64,000 nucleotides of DNA, taken from the NCBI GenBank assembly GCA_944990035.1, contig CALYLX010000121.1, forward strand, positions 329,061-393,060. Direction: 5' to 3'. This DNA comes from Clitopilus passeckerianus (lineage: Eukaryota > Basidiomycota > Agaricomycetes > Agaricales > Entolomataceae). This document shows positions 11,000 to 23,441 of the stretch, in pieces. The notes beneath the pieces were generated by a model that was not told the DNA's origin, did no database searches, and was given only the letters and a program-made list of their open reading frames with translations. Both the position numbers and the translations under genes were made by a program. How positions within the stretch are numbered: position 1 is the stretch's first letter; each line of letters starts with the position of its first letter.

Positions 11000-13920
11000 T
11001 CACCCACGGGCGAAAGGTGTGTCCCATTCCACGTATCGTCTGCTTCTACTGATGACAAACATCGTAGGAGTGCGGATCAACTGAGTATCCCTCTGGGTCA
11101 AACAGCGTCCTCGCAAGATCGGTCAAAAAGAATCCTGCGCGGGCGTATTAACGACTCGACTCTGTCGCCAATCCCAGACAAGCAACGGACACTCCTTTGT
11201 AACAGCTCCTCTCGCCCTTGGATGGGCTCGCTTTACCAGGCCGCTCCCCCAATACCTTCTACGGGCGCCACCTTAGGAGAGTGTTGGGGGAATGGCGTCT
11301 CGACAATGTTGCTGGCGCCATCAGCAGCATCATCGACTCTTTCAAGCCTCTGTGTTCATCCATTCCACAGACCCAACCACACGCTCGGTTTCGGGATCAA
11401 GACCATCATACACTCATTTTTGACATCTCTATCACATACTCTTTTGGATTCTCGGGCGATCATCAAACATTCTACCACACGTTCATTTCAAGAAAGAAAT
11501 ATTTGTTCCCGACGCCGAGGGGAAACGCACCGTAAGCAATTTTTACTCTGATTACAAGGATCCCACTCTCACCGATACTATTAACAGATCGTGTAGCGGT
11601 GCTCACAAGCAAAGTTGGATGCACAATTCCAACGAGGCATTTCGTCACCTCGAAGCAGGACCAGTCAAGACCGTCATGATCCATTCGCGCGGAGGTGTCA
11701 AATACCTCACGCAGCCGGTCTCTCGGCCTCTTCGAGAACCGAGTCCCTTGTTCTCCAGGCCTTAGTCTCCGCAATGCTTCAACACCTTTCCTTCCTTGGA
11801 CGGGGAGTGGCCTCTCGATCACTGGCAACATCCGCTTTGTCGACCTCTCCGATCCACCGCACCCGTTGTTGCACAATTCTACCACACGCTCTTTTTGTCA
11901 AGCCCGCCACACTCGTTTTCCACAGCAACAACCAGCTGTCCCACACCCTTCTGGATTTTTCGAGCGATGGCGAAAAGCACACTCTCTACCACACATTCAT
12001 TTGGAAGTCAGACCGCTTGTTCCATGCGTTCAAGGGGAGAAGCACCGTAAGTAATACTCTCGTGACTCAGCGATCTTCTTCTAACAAGTTACATTACAGA
12101 TCGAGGAGCGGTGCCAAGTACAGCAGTTATAGTTTAGTTGTAGTCAGTAGAATTAGGGAGACGGCAGGAGAGTCGGGATCTTGGCAAAGGCGAGCAAGGC
12201 GGTCGTGGATTCATGGAGACTTTGGAAGTGGATGGCAGGGCAGAGGTCATAAATGGTCGGACATCGGAACAGAGGCAACGCAGGGCATTGACGGCACAGA
12301 GGAGCTTTTAGCACTATATTCTTGGCGAAAAAGGTAAGCACATTCAGCTATCTCTATCACTCTTCATCCAACTAACTAACCACGTCTCGCCTCAGAATTC
12401 CACGAGGGCGAGGCAGATAGTCCTTCCCGAAGATGTATTCATCAATCCCGGTCTCGAACGCATACTTGGCTCCGACTGTTCATTCCATCCAACGCCAACA
12501 TCAAACCCTCCCGAACTCGCATCACCATTCCACATTCTTCACCCTAACCACTGTTACCCGTGACAGTTGATCATGGTTCGAGCTAGCTTCGTTCTGCTAT
12601 GCTCCGAAGAGGCAGGATAACCAACAACATCAACGAGTTCTACGAGTTCATCAAGTTGGATCGGTAAAAGGAGCTAGACCAGAAATCTTCTGGAGGACCA
12701 TCTGGACAACGTTCATCTTCCTCGTCGTTCTTGGGAAATTAAAGACACATCGGGTCTCCTTCAGGCAGTCATCTATTTGGCATCTCAAGATTCATAACTG
12801 GTTCTCATGATCAAGACCTTCGACCATCATGGCGCACTGGCATCCGTCGAGGCAGGACAGGTTTTATGTTCCTTGCTACGCCCACCTTCATCTCGAACAC
12901 AATTACTCGGATGCCCAGTCGCCAATACCAACGATGTTACACTGATCACTCGCCTTTACGGGGACTCAACTACAAGCTTCCATTATCGCCAAAGCGCAAT
13001 CAAAGCCTGCTACTTCTGCCTTTCTTTGCTTCATTCTGCTCCGCCTTCCTCTCGGGCCTTCGCCCTTGCTTCAAGCGCACTCTGATCCCTCAAGTCGCTG
13101 CCTCGGACACCTGGTCGGTGCTCCATCCGGATGCAAGAGCGTTTTCTTTCTCCCTTGGATCTCGCAGGACTAGCCAGGGGCCTTCTTCCGCTATGTTATC
13201 ATCTGGTCGAGCACCCACCTGGCCTTCCACCATGGCTCTCCTCCATCCCGGACGATACGGCCACAAATATCGAGGACTTCCTCGCCTGTCCAGCTCCTTC
13301 CGCCTTCATCGAACAATCGCAAGCACACGCATTCCACGCTCTTTTTGGGATACTACCACACACTAGTCGCCACGAAACAAGCACATTCTATCATACAGTC
13401 GTTTTTCTCAAATGCGCTGTGTGCCGATCCCCTGATGAAGGACCTCAACCTGGAGGACTACTTGGGTCTCGCTGGACTAGCAAGAAGCCTTCTTCCGCTA
13501 CCTTCACATCCGCTGGAAGTCATCCACAAGCCAATCCGTGGTTTTACGAAGACTCGCTGCTCTGCCGCTCTCTCAAGTTGCCTTCGCCTTCAAGAATACC
13601 AAACTGGACCTCCTTCGGCCTTCGTCATACAACCGTGAAGCACACGCATTCCACACTCTTTTGGGATTCGGAACGCTACCTCACATTCGTTGCCACGAAA
13701 CAAGGACATTCTATCACACTGTCGTTTTTCTCAAATGCGCTGTGCTTCGGTTCCCTGACGAACGCCTTGAACATGGAGAGCCCGCCACCTGTAACCCATA
13801 CGCCGATGACCACGAGAGGAAAGAGAGAGAAGGGAAAGGTAGGAGATGAAGATGATGGGTCGAAGAGTAGATTAGTTGTATAAGTAGAGAAAAATCAAAT
13901 TAATAACGACTTTAATGACC
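11000..13920 (+). repeat. degenerate tandem repeat array, four copies of a 0.3-0.5 kb gene-like module
   Basis: Copies A (about 11040-11620), B (about 11620-12150), C (about 13000-13430) and D (13430-13900) share a core reading TTCTACCACAC(G/A)TTCATTT or its variants. A and B also share an exon-intron-exon pattern: a donor CACCGTAAG and an acceptor ACAG followed by ATCG(T/A)G(T/G)AG. C and D are about 80% alike over 300 bp by eye, with translations LAGLAR-LLPL and TFYHTVVFLKCAV common to both. Frames drift between copies, so the array is either decayed coding sequence or affected by indel errors. The end of D (13864-13918) resembles 5268-5318. I do not recognise a protein family. Confidence 0.5.
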
Positions 13921-14097
13921 ATCAAGTAACGATCTTTTCGTGAGACTTGAGCATTAGGAGACGATATATTATTCTTAAGGTTGGCGATAAGTCCTACAAT
14001 TTTGTAAAGGTATTATTTTGGGCGCGTCGTAGTGGTCTCAGTTGTCCGAATTCGGAGGGACAACAAGTAGCGTTCTAAGGAGAAGGAAGTGCAAACC

Positions 14098-14897
14098 TCA
14101 GCCCGAATTTGATATTCCGAATTTGAATTCACGAACCGGGGCGCGGATCACACAAAAGAAGTCCTCAAGACTGGGTGAAGAGGTCGGAAGTCTGTCCAGC
14201 GAGTGGTCGCCCCGCAGCTGCACGTAGTGTACGTTGTCCCACTCCAAGATAACCCCGTTGTCGCTTCTTTGAACGTGATAGGGCCGATTCGCGCTGGGGT
14301 CGGAAGGTAAAGGACCATTTCCGATATCGCTGCTGCCCAGGGTTCTAGTGGAGGTCCGTGGTCGTGGTCGACGTGATGCTGATCGTTGTCGTCGTCAGAG
14401 AGGTGCTCTAAAACATGTAAGAAATGAGGAGAACTCACCGATGAATTCTTCTGAGCTGCCGTGTCCTGCCTGCGAGTCATGTCGCCGACGTCATCCAGTG
14501 ATGGCTCAGCGCAGTGACTAAAATTTGCCGGGTGGTCCCTTGTACAACTTTTTGAGAGTTCAGTCGAGTATGGGTCTTGTGAGGGCTCGAGAGGGGACTC
14601 TGGCATGTCGTAGTCGTCGATCTCGTCTTGGAATGTGCACCCGCAGAACATGGGGCCAGATGACGTATCTTCGTCCTGGCTAGCCGACGAACTTGAGGAT
14701 TGCGAGTGGTCTGGGGCTAAGGAGGCTGATAATTAGTCTCAGTAGGGTGTTGTAGGCAGAGGGGGGTACACACATCGGTCGTAGCTGTACAAGCCCATCA
14801 CCCCAGGGCATGGGCCAGCGCCGAACTGAGCACTCTCAGCAATGTGATCGTGTTGTTGCTGAGAAGCGCATGGATAGTACGTGGTCGACGGTGGCAT
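14098..14897 (-). CDS. unrecognised small protein, three exons, one probable missing base
   Basis: Exon 1 starts at 14897 and ends with a GTGTGT donor near 14777. Exon 2 (from about 14729) is Ser-, Asp- and Glu-rich, with an FCGCTF segment. A 60-nt in-frame intron follows a GTGAGT donor after an NSS triplet. The last exon has a clear coding signal (VILEWDNVHYVQLRGDHSLD) ending in TGA at 14098, but it lies one frame off from exon 2. One extra base in the CCC/GGG run near 14338-14344 restores a single frame, which I take as a sequencing deletion. An unseen splice is the alternative. The product would be about 220 aa, acidic, probably nuclear or cytosolic; no family recognised. Confidence 0.5.
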
Positions 14898-17800
14898 GCT
14901 GGCTTAAACTTTGTTGTCTTGGTGGTGGTAAGAGTCAGAAGCCAAGATGTTACAAGCAATTTATATGACTTGTTCGCGTTCTTTGTCGTGATGGGTCTGG
15001 AACCGAAGTCGTATTTTAGGAGAAATTCCGCGCCAACGTTCAACTTTAACTTTTGAATTCAAAGTCAATTGTTTTTCCAAAGAAACGTTGTGAAGCAGAG
15101 AGGATGAAGCGAAGCATTGGCTGGCTGAACGGTTTTTGTGTGCCAGCGGACGTCATGGCGGAGATGAAGCGTAGTAATTGTTCACGCGAGATCTGACAAC
15201 ATTCTACGATTTACGTGGACACGAACACGATACAACTAACATGGACACACAATAACAGCTTACGGGGTTGCAAAGCTCAATACAATTCATACCATTCAGA
15301 GACCAAAGGTGTAACTGAATCGTGCACAAAGCGCTTAACAGACCCACAAACCAGTGTTATAGGGGTCCAGGGACAGGCAAGGAACACAGTCTTGATTGCC
15401 TATGTGGCGAACCGGCGTTCTTCTTCGCTGCGGCGCCATATCTGGAAACTTCCACATCCAAAGACCGAAGTGATGCTGGTACTAGCGTCTACCTTGGTGC
15501 TGGGAAGAGATCTGGAAAGTTCCAGTCCGATGTCGGTGCTCAGCGGCCTATGAATTACGACAAAGATCAGAAAGGTGAAAAATTTGTTAGACAAAGGTTC
15601 TACCTTGTTTAGGTAGGGGAATTTTCACCCAGAAGATGACACAGGCAGCCAATATAAAGGTGGGACTGGCACACATCCATTAAACACTGGGATTGCTTCG
15701 ACAGTTGTGTGTCTGATGGTATGGGATATCTCCTCTTCGCGCGGTGCTATCATGCACGCGTTTGCAGCCAGCTACTGTGTATGATTATTAGATTCCATAT
15801 CCGTCGGAGAAAATCAACATGAAAGGTCCTACATGTAATCCAATGCAGTGGCTTCTTGAAAGACCAGCCTTCCAAAGACGCACAAATCCACCATAAAAGG
15901 GCAAAATCACTGGCCGGTTATGCTAGAAAAGAAGCCGGTGGGCGTTAGTTTGCCTGAAAGATGGATATAAAGGGTAAGCCTGACTCACGTTTTCTACAGC
16001 TGGTCGAAAGCAAGGGCCCGAAAGCTGTTTGTTGCAAAAGCTAGCGAGGTCATTGTGTGTACACTGAAGCTCCTTGGGTCTTCACGCAATGAATTAAACG
16101 CCTCAGAGGTAGACTTTCAAACACCGAGATTTGTGTAAAAGCTCATTTTATCTATTCACGATATAGGAGGACGAGCGAAACAACACAGTATGAGCAGGAC
16201 GTGATGGTGAAGAACGGAAATTCAGAAATCGCTGAGGTTCAGCCAAACGGCCTGATATAGTAGCACTTTCTCACGCTAAGCCCAGGCCAAAACCCGGGTT
16301 CTGGTGACTTGGTCCAATGTTCTTGCTCATAACCACTGGGCAAGCCACTGAGATGACTTGAGGCAACGCTTCGAAGTATACACTGTGCTAGCTGCTGTGA
16401 TACCCCGATCCAAGGACTGAATAACTGATCTCCTCCGCTTGAAACTGCTTCAAGGAACAAAGTAGCTGATTGTTAGAGGCTTAATTGGTAGGTGGGGCCG
16501 ATTCTTAGTATTAGATGCCAGTTCAACCACCAGTTACTTACTGGGAGTCGAGCTCGTGCTTGGACTGGTGAATACTGCCACAAAGAGATAGTGCGCAGGA
16601 CACCAGGACTCACTATAGATTCTCTTGGTTTAGTCCCGGGCAAAAGTTTGTTCGAAGGCTTACGGATGTTGTTGCGCTCGACGTCAACATTGTGTCATAC
16701 CAATTTCGTGACATGATTCTCTCCGTCACCTCTCCTCACATCAGGAAAGGCGGTCAATGAGCGTCTGTTCTGTTCTACTCTAGACCTGACCTATGAACTG
16801 GCTTATCATCTTATTGGGACGCTTCTAGAACGTGCCTTACCCCGATTGGTCGTGATTGCGAATTAGGAGGCAGTGGCTTGTGAAGAAATGTGTTGCAACT
16901 CGTGCGTATTATGGTAGGCATTTTCTCCACTACAAATGAGTATAAACTAAGCATGCTTCTTCTGTGGGGTACGTGCTTCTAGCTTGAGCTCCCTCCATCC
17001 ACTCTTAATTAATTTACAGTTTTCTCTTGATTTCCTGGGAGAATGGTTGTCCCTTCAAATCACTGGCACCGGCTGTGTCCATAATATAGCACACGCCGAA
17101 CACGAGCCGCAGGTACAAAGCAACCTATCTCTGAAAAATGTTTGTCACAAGACCAGACCACTCATTGGCACCGAAACCTTTTCCAGCTTGGTCGTTGAGC
17201 TTCGGAAGGCCTCAGGTTAGGTTTCCAAAAGGAAAAGAAGACGTTCGTAACTTCGACAAATCGTCAGAAGCCAACAGCCCTGAAGAATCGAGAAGGTAAT
17301 CTCGGAAAAAAATGTCATGAAGAAAGTCCTTCTGGCCTGTCCCCCGGACATGCTGCGAACCTCTGTACACGAGCTACTCGTCGCCGGCAAAACCTCCCAC
17401 ATGGAGCCTCAACGCACTCGCAAATTTGAAGCTGTGCACCGACCTCCATTGACCGATGTCTCCCCCAGATCTCTGCAACGTTGAAGACGCCTTCGAGGGC
17501 CCCTTGCGATCTTCTCGGACTGATAATCGGATGTTGGTCTGGATGAAGCAATATTACGACCTGGATGGATGTGATAGGTGAAGAGAAGAGGGGAGACAGG
17601 GTCAATGTAGGATGAGCCAGGAGGAATTTAACGCCTCGGGCCGTGCAAGATAGGTTTTATATACATTCCTTCAAGTATACTTCTGTTCGATTAGTACAAG
17701 TTTCCTCGAATCAAACAACTTCCAAACCTACTTGAATGAGATCGAGAGCAAAGTCTGGATATTTCATGGAGAATCTCGAGTGCATGGTCTGAAGCATGTT

Positions 17801-17999
17801 CGGCTCCTTTAATCTCAGGTTGCCTTCGATGCCGACCTCTGATACGCGCATGTTCCTTTGTAATGTCGAGAAAGTCAAGACGGCGAGTCAATCAAAACTG
17901 GCAATCAGTTTGTAACACCTGGTAAGCCTCATGGCTCAACTTTTCTTTGTTATAACCGAAGCCGACTCATTATGCCTCCATAGCTCGTCCTGACGTATT
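14898..17999. other. 3.1 kb stretch with no gene recognised
   Basis: Only short overlapping frames (at most 112 codons) with stops and no family motif. There are scattered splice-like signals and TATA-like sequences (for example near 15655 and 17655). I see no transposase, reverse transcriptase or terminal repeats. Confidence 0.35.
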
Positions 18000-19346
18000 A
18001 TGGCGCCCAGCCAGCTCAGACTTTGTGAAAGGCTGCTTCTGCTGCGATTGTGTGGACAGACTAGCGGTTTTGAAGGTCCCCGATGGGATTTGCTGCAGGG
18101 TCCCTCAGGCGCTATCAAAAACGACACCAGAACAGAGTTGGCGATACTCAATGCGATATGTCTCTTCCTGCAGACAGACGAGGACGGAGATCGAGTCGCT
18201 GCAGCCCTTGACAGAGACTATGCCCCTCCAAAACTCGTCCTTGCGCGCTCAATCCCCGTCACCCAAGCTCACATTGATACGGCACACGAATTCCTCTCGC
18301 TGATACAGGATTCAAAGGGAGAGAAGCTGATCAGGGCTACTTTCCACATTGTACGTCGCAATCGACTGGGATATGTGGAGGCGAAGATACGTCATATCCA
18401 CGAGGCCTTGCTTACATTTTACACTGGACCTGCATCCTGTCCTCGGGAATTGGCTGAGTACGAGCCACTTACCAACCTCCAGGAGGAGTTTCCCGCAGCA
18501 GTTGCGTTTCTAAACGACCTGTACCCTGAACCACAGGAGAAACCAGCAGCCAAGGACATCGTGTTCTCCCTCTTACAGCGGTTGACAGACCTGTCTTCCG
18601 AGAATTTCAGCGACATGGATGAGGAGAAAGCATTGGACACTTTTCTGGCCCTGTTGAATGGTGGGAGGCTCCTTCGACACGCCCGCCTATTCCAGAGCTG
18701 GGCCACATTTGTTCCAGATTCCGGCCTGCGCCAGAGCTTAGACGATATTCTGCAGTACGCCAATGTTGTTCATATCTACAACGCTATTAAACGCTGGTAT
18801 CCGACTGGGGACATGCCCATTCGTTGGATTCATATTACGGAGGAAGATCGATACCACCAAGAGATCCTAGATTTACCCCACGAACCCACCTCCATAATTG
18901 CACATACCCTCTGCACATCAGTCGAATCTGAACCCTGCACATCTCTCTGCACAGATCATCCAGATGTGCAGGAACGCTGGGATAAACACCGAACTGTCCA
19001 TACCCGACTTCATCCAGAAATGCAGATCGTTCTCGACCTCAGCTACTTTACCATACATTTCCCCCCAACATTTGGGAGATACCCACAACGGGCAGTTGGC
19101 CTAAGTGGGGAAAGTTGTGTGTGCTGCGTACATTGGATCAATGTATTCAACCTGATGTCATGCATGCGTTGGACCCTGAGCAATTCTGACAGCCCCGCGC
19201 CTTTAGATGAAACGTGGAGGGGTGCAGGCAAGAAGCTGTTGGATGAGGTTATGGGACCCAGGGGCACATTCACGCCTGATCGGCAAGTCTTTGACTTTGT
19301 TCGTTCGTTGATGCTGCAGAAATTCGATAGATTACCAGACTGGTGA
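18000..19346 (+). CDS. OTT_1508-like deaminase domain protein
   Basis: An intronless frame encodes 448 aa. The C-terminal part carries the signature of the OTT_1508-like deaminases, a branch of the cytidine-deaminase-like fold: HPEMQIVLDL at 338-347 supplies the zinc-ligand His and proton-shuttle Glu, and GLSGESCVCCVHW (367-379) supplies the two zinc-ligand cysteines (C373 and C376). The N-terminal 330 residues are mostly helical with no domain I can name. The family occurs in fungi and some bacteria with unknown substrates, and has been proposed to act on nucleic acids or nucleotides in defence; that role is not shown here. Fungal paralogs usually carry introns, so an uninterrupted frame is notable. 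A start at 18025 in another frame is rejected because that frame lacks the motif. Confidence 0.75.
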   Translation: MAPSQLRLCERLLLLRLCGQTSGFEGPRWDLLQGPSGAIKNDTRTELAILNAICLFLQTDEDGDRVAAALDRDYAPPKLVLARSIPVTQAHIDTAHEFLSLIQDSKGEKLIRATFHIVRRNRLGYVEAKIRHIHEALLTFYTGPASCPRELAEYEPLTNLQEEFPAAVAFLNDLYPEPQEKPAAKDIVFSLLQRLTDLSSENFSDMDEEKALDTFLALLNGGRLLRHARLFQSWATFVPDSGLRQSLDDILQYANVVHIYNAIKRWYPTGDMPIRWIHITEEDRYHQEILDLPHEPTSIIAHTLCTSVESEPCTSLCTDHPDVQERWDKHRTVHTRLHPEMQIVLDLSYFTIHFPPTFGRYPQRAVGLSGESCVCCVHWINVFNLMSCMRWTLSNSDSPAPLDETWRGAGKKLLDEVMGPRGTFTPDRQVFDFVRSLMLQKFDRLPDW

Positions 19347-19552
19347 AAGGACGGCGAAAGACATTCACGATCGATACTATACTAGATGAGGTCAAGCGGG
19401 CTGGCCCTCATAGGTAGAGATCTACAGCAGAGATCTAGAGTACCTAACAAGAAATCCTCCCTGGTTGATGTTACATACAAACGGGTTGAACACCTGAATA
19501 CAGTACAAACAAATGGAATAGAGAGATCTCCAAACAACGAAATTCTGTCTGC

Positions 19553-22500
19553 TCATCGATTCAACCCCATTTTGAGAAGAGCCCCGACAATGTCCACTTC
19601 ATCCCATCGAGGATCAGGTGAATTGCCATTAGGAGCAGAGTTCTTCCTCCTTTGGATATAGGCCAGGGAATTCCTGAAATGTCTTATGATCATTTCAGGT
19701 GTCTGGACTCCCTCAATGAGGCCGGGAGGAGCACGTTGTGATGGGTGTACGTCTGGTGAGGAGACGTTGTCGATGCTTTGAGAAATCAGCTCAACCAAGC
19801 TGTTCACGAATTTCGCGGCAACCTGTTAGAGAGGTGTGTCAGTGATCCAAAGTAGAGTTCCATGGGGCTTGGTGCTTACAGCAGGTGCTCCACGGTCGAA
19901 GTAGTAAAGGTATTGATCCAAGGTATCACAATAGAGTTGGACAGTGACAATCTCCTCGATGGCGGAATTTGCAATCCGTAATGATTTCTGCAAGCACTCA
20001 AGGACGCGTTTGCTATCTTGGTAAGGATACTTTCCAACATAACATCAGTATTCAAACGGGCTCTCATGAAGCGAATATACTTACAGCTTTGACGGTGTTT
20101 TCCCCGTCCACGTCCTCCTGAGCAGGTTTCTCAGAGACCTCCTTCTTCTTAGCTTCTTCGTCCTCGCCTTCACCTTCCGCAGGCTGGGGAGCTTCTTGCC
20201 ACCATAAATGGCTAGCGAGTCCGACAGCTGTCGCTTGATGACTCTTCTTCAACAGCTTGGCGCCATGTAGCGCAGCCTTCGTGATCAGAGTGTCGTAATT
20301 GTCCACGCCGAAAACCTTTGCGCCGGCCAGCGTGCCAATGATGAGAGTGATAGCTTGGAGCTGAGCACGAGACTCAGATATGCTATCCTCATACACGCTG
20401 AATGCTTGCACGTAGAAGTCGTAGGTGAGATCTTCGAATCCACACTCATCCGCGATCTGAGCGGAGAGAAGGAAGAGCCGAAGCGCAATCGTCGGTGCCT
20501 CAATTTGAGTGGCCAAAATAGAGGTGAGCTGTCGCACGAATTTGAGAATGGTGGACACTCGGCTCTGCCAATCTTCCTCCATATGCTCCCTGTTCTTGTA
20601 TCGTCTGCAGAGTTTGATGGAGGATGTGATGAGGGCGGGGAATGTGAAGCGCATACGCTCCCCTCCGAGGTCGAAATGTCTTCGCGCAACTTGGAGGAGT
20701 TCGTATTGTACGTCTAGGGACTCGGCTCGGAATAGATGAACCATCCTTGCGACCCATCCCTGCTCTTCGGCCATCTCCTCTCGCTCTAGCGAGTACGGTC
20801 CCTGTCGCCTGATATCCTTAATATTGGCCTGCACTGCGGCAGGGTTTGCGTTGGCAGGATTCGAGTCGACCTGGTCCTTGATGAGGACGTGACACAGCTC
20901 CAGGACACCGTCGACATCTTCCGGAGTTTCGATGATAGTTTCGTTCTTCAGGACGGATGACACGATGGAATGGGCGATCGACCGTCGAGTAGAGAAAAGT
21001 TGTTTGGTGAGTAGGGGAACGTAGTTCGGTATCGCAAGTAGTGTCAGAACAGATTGGTAGGAGTTGATTGGGGCAACCAGTAAGGCTGCAAGGTTGGATG
21101 TTGTTTGAGGTGCGTGAAGATCAGGGCTATTGGCATATTGTAAGCTGGGATGTATGTGGTAAATGAACTAGACGAAATACCTCTCTGTGAACTCCTTGAT
21201 CTTTTCCGCTGCAAAGGAGAGGATTTGATCCACATACTCCAGTCGATCGGGGTAACAGCTGAGGGAGAGGTTGGTAAGGGATACGAATAGAGCTGTGATG
21301 TCCTGAATTGACAGATCGGGTCGGGCCTATTGACAGAAAATTATAAGTTCGGTTATTTTGAGCTTGTTAGAAGAAGGTAGGACTGACTTTGATAAGCTCG
21401 ACAACTTGCTTCCAGAACACCTCAAACAACTGCACGTCCTCCGGAACGCCCCTGAACTTCCTCGCAGGGGAACCCTCCTTCTCCTTCCCTTTATTTCCAT
21501 TAACTGGCACATCCACTATATCCACTATCGCCGGTCCAGCTGCTTCTGACAACGTCGGTGACGACACCACAGAATCCGCAGGCGTAGGTGACTGTGGTGT
21601 AGGAGGGACATCTTGTGATCCCCACTCATTGGCGGTATCCGACTCCGTGGTAGTGGGCGAGAGTGCGCGATACGCACCATTCTCGCGAGCACGAGCTTTC
21701 TGGACCTTGACTTTCTCCGCGAGACGCTTAGCAGCGGCTTCTTCTTGACGCTTGGTCTCCTCTGGGTCTTCGGTCTCGGCTTCGCGGGCGGCGTATGCTG
21801 CGAGCCTGTCGATAAGGGCAATTACGATCTGTTTGATGTTGACCTTGGGGTGGAGCTGGGCGGTGGCGGAAAGGAAGGGGCCAAGGGTGTGAAGGTGGAA
21901 TTCGTCTGTGAATACCTGAAGGAAATAATTTTGAGCAAATGAAGAGGTATGTCGGATGGTAAAGGGAGCTGACCTGGATTACGACTTCCATAAGGTATTC
22001 TTGAGCGATGACATCCTTGCAGTTTACAACTTGCTGCAATATGCTGGGCAGTATTGTTCGTTGATACATGTCCAGGTCGACACCGTCCAACTGGCTCAGG
22101 CGAACCAAGTTTGTGCCAACCAGAATCCTCAGCTCCCGACGCTCCAGTTCACGCTTTTCCCTATCGCGTGAATGACCTTGATGTTGTAGGCGGACCCATA
22201 GTTTGTTCATCTCGATGAAGTTCGTCAGAACAAACGCAATCGAGTCTTGCAGGCATCCACCAGGTCTGCCAAAGATGAGCTTTGAGCTGAAAATCAGAAC
22301 GGCGTACATACCCTGGCTCCAGGCCCTCTGGAAGATGGTCTCTAGTTTGGCCACTGAGATAATGACGCAAGAAGAGACCACGGATAGGATGTAAAACGCC
22401 ACGGGACATTTCCATCATGTCCTTCATTATCTCCTTCACCGGAGCATCTGGGACGGACATGTAAACAGAGCCCACTGTTATCATCAAGTAGAGACGGGGG

Positions 22501-22921
22501 ATGATGTTGCCAGCATATTGGACTAGTTCGTAGAGGTCGGCCAAGTGGTGTCGGTTCTGTGTGTGCGCATCGTAGAGATAGTTGGAAAGGTGCCTTAGTG
22601 CATCGAATACGGCCATATCTGGGATGCGTGAGCTTCGGATGAACATGGAAGAATCGGCCGCTTACAGAGTTCGTAATACTGCTTCGGCGACAGGGAAGAA
22701 GTCCGCAGCTCTGCCAGCATTGTACTTGCGCTCTTCAGCGCATCCATTAGCTCGTCAAGTTCCTAGAAATCCGCCCAATAATCAGCTCGTTAACCATATT
22801 TTGAAGAAGGCTGCGCACGTACCAGATGCCGCTTCATCTGCTGAACCTGGATTTTGACGGTATTAAGGGCTTCAGGAAGTCCCTTGACCTCCTCAGGAGG
22901 CTGCTGCACCACGGTGGCCAT
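19553..22921 (-). CDS. vps35: retromer cargo-recognition subunit Vps35
   Basis: Nine exons keep phase: 22921-22823, 22762-22666, 22618-22312, 22265-21974, 21915-21388, 21326-21181, 21126-20085, 20029-19880 and 19822-19553, giving 976 aa. The N-terminal third has the Vps26-binding [14 protein letters not shown] motif (sequence around 22490), then [10 protein letters not shown] and the very conserved [10 protein letters not shown] and [15 protein letters not shown]. The C-terminal alpha-solenoid, which binds Vps29, ends with YFDRGAPAV and the helix containing [12 protein letters not shown]. Vps35 is the scaffold of retromer on endosomes and returns receptors to the Golgi. An insertion of about 90 low-complexity residues (Thr/Ser/Pro, near 21700-21450) explains the length over the usual 800-950. 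No frame break was seen. Confidence 0.97.
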
Positions 22922-23360
22922 TGTTGACTGCCTCAAGGATAACTTTACTGCAGCAAAACGGACAAGCTAGCGCCTAGGACTGTGGAACCTGTGTCGGGAT
23001 GATGTACGTTCACCACAGCGTTTGTTTGGCTCAACTTTGGTTAGCTGCCCGAATTGGTAATCCTCCATCCCTGCGGTTACCATCGTTGAACATTCCGCTG
23101 TAGGTTTCGCTGTTGGCAATGGTCTTTGTAGTTGGCGCGATGTTCAAACATGTCGCCTTTGAACGAATTAGGCTTGACAGGATTATCTCGCTTAAAATCA
23201 CAGAATGAGCCTTGAGGCTGCCTCACTTTTGTCTTCCGTAATCTCCAGAAACTCCTCCCTGAAAACGTTTCATTGTCAACCGTCATCTTGTCTTTACAAC
23301 AATAGCTTCTGAGAAGAAACCAAAAGCCGTCCTGAGTATAACACAGTTTTCTATACTCAA
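22922..23360. other. spacer between vps35 and tRNA-Val
   Basis: This is the 5' flank of vps35 and of the tRNA. No other feature seen. Confidence 0.4.
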
Positions 23361-23433
23361 GGTTGAATGGTCTAGTGGTTATGATCTCTGTCTCACACAC
23401 AGAGGGTCTCCAGTTCGATCCTGGATTCAACCA
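23361..23433 (+). tRNA. tRNA-Val (anticodon CAC)
   Basis: A 73-nt cloverleaf fits: acceptor GGTTGAA pairs with TTCAACC, the D arm contains the A box TAGTGGTTA, and the anticodon stem TCTGT/ACAGA closes the loop CTCACAC with T33 and CAC at 34-36. The T arm TCCAG-TTCGATC-CTGGA is perfect and contains the B box. There is no intron and no encoded CCA tail beyond the discriminator A. Confidence 0.93.
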
Positions 23434-23441
23434 ATTTTTTC
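23434..23441 (+). terminator. RNA polymerase III terminator
   Basis: A run of six T residues starts two bases after the tRNA 3' end, as expected for pol III. Confidence 0.85.

Noticed and set aside
23361..23433. Reading the tRNA as tRNA-Glu (CTC)
   Set aside because: Placing CTC at 34-36 would break the anticodon stem; the TCTGT/ACAGA stem fixes the anticodon as CAC.
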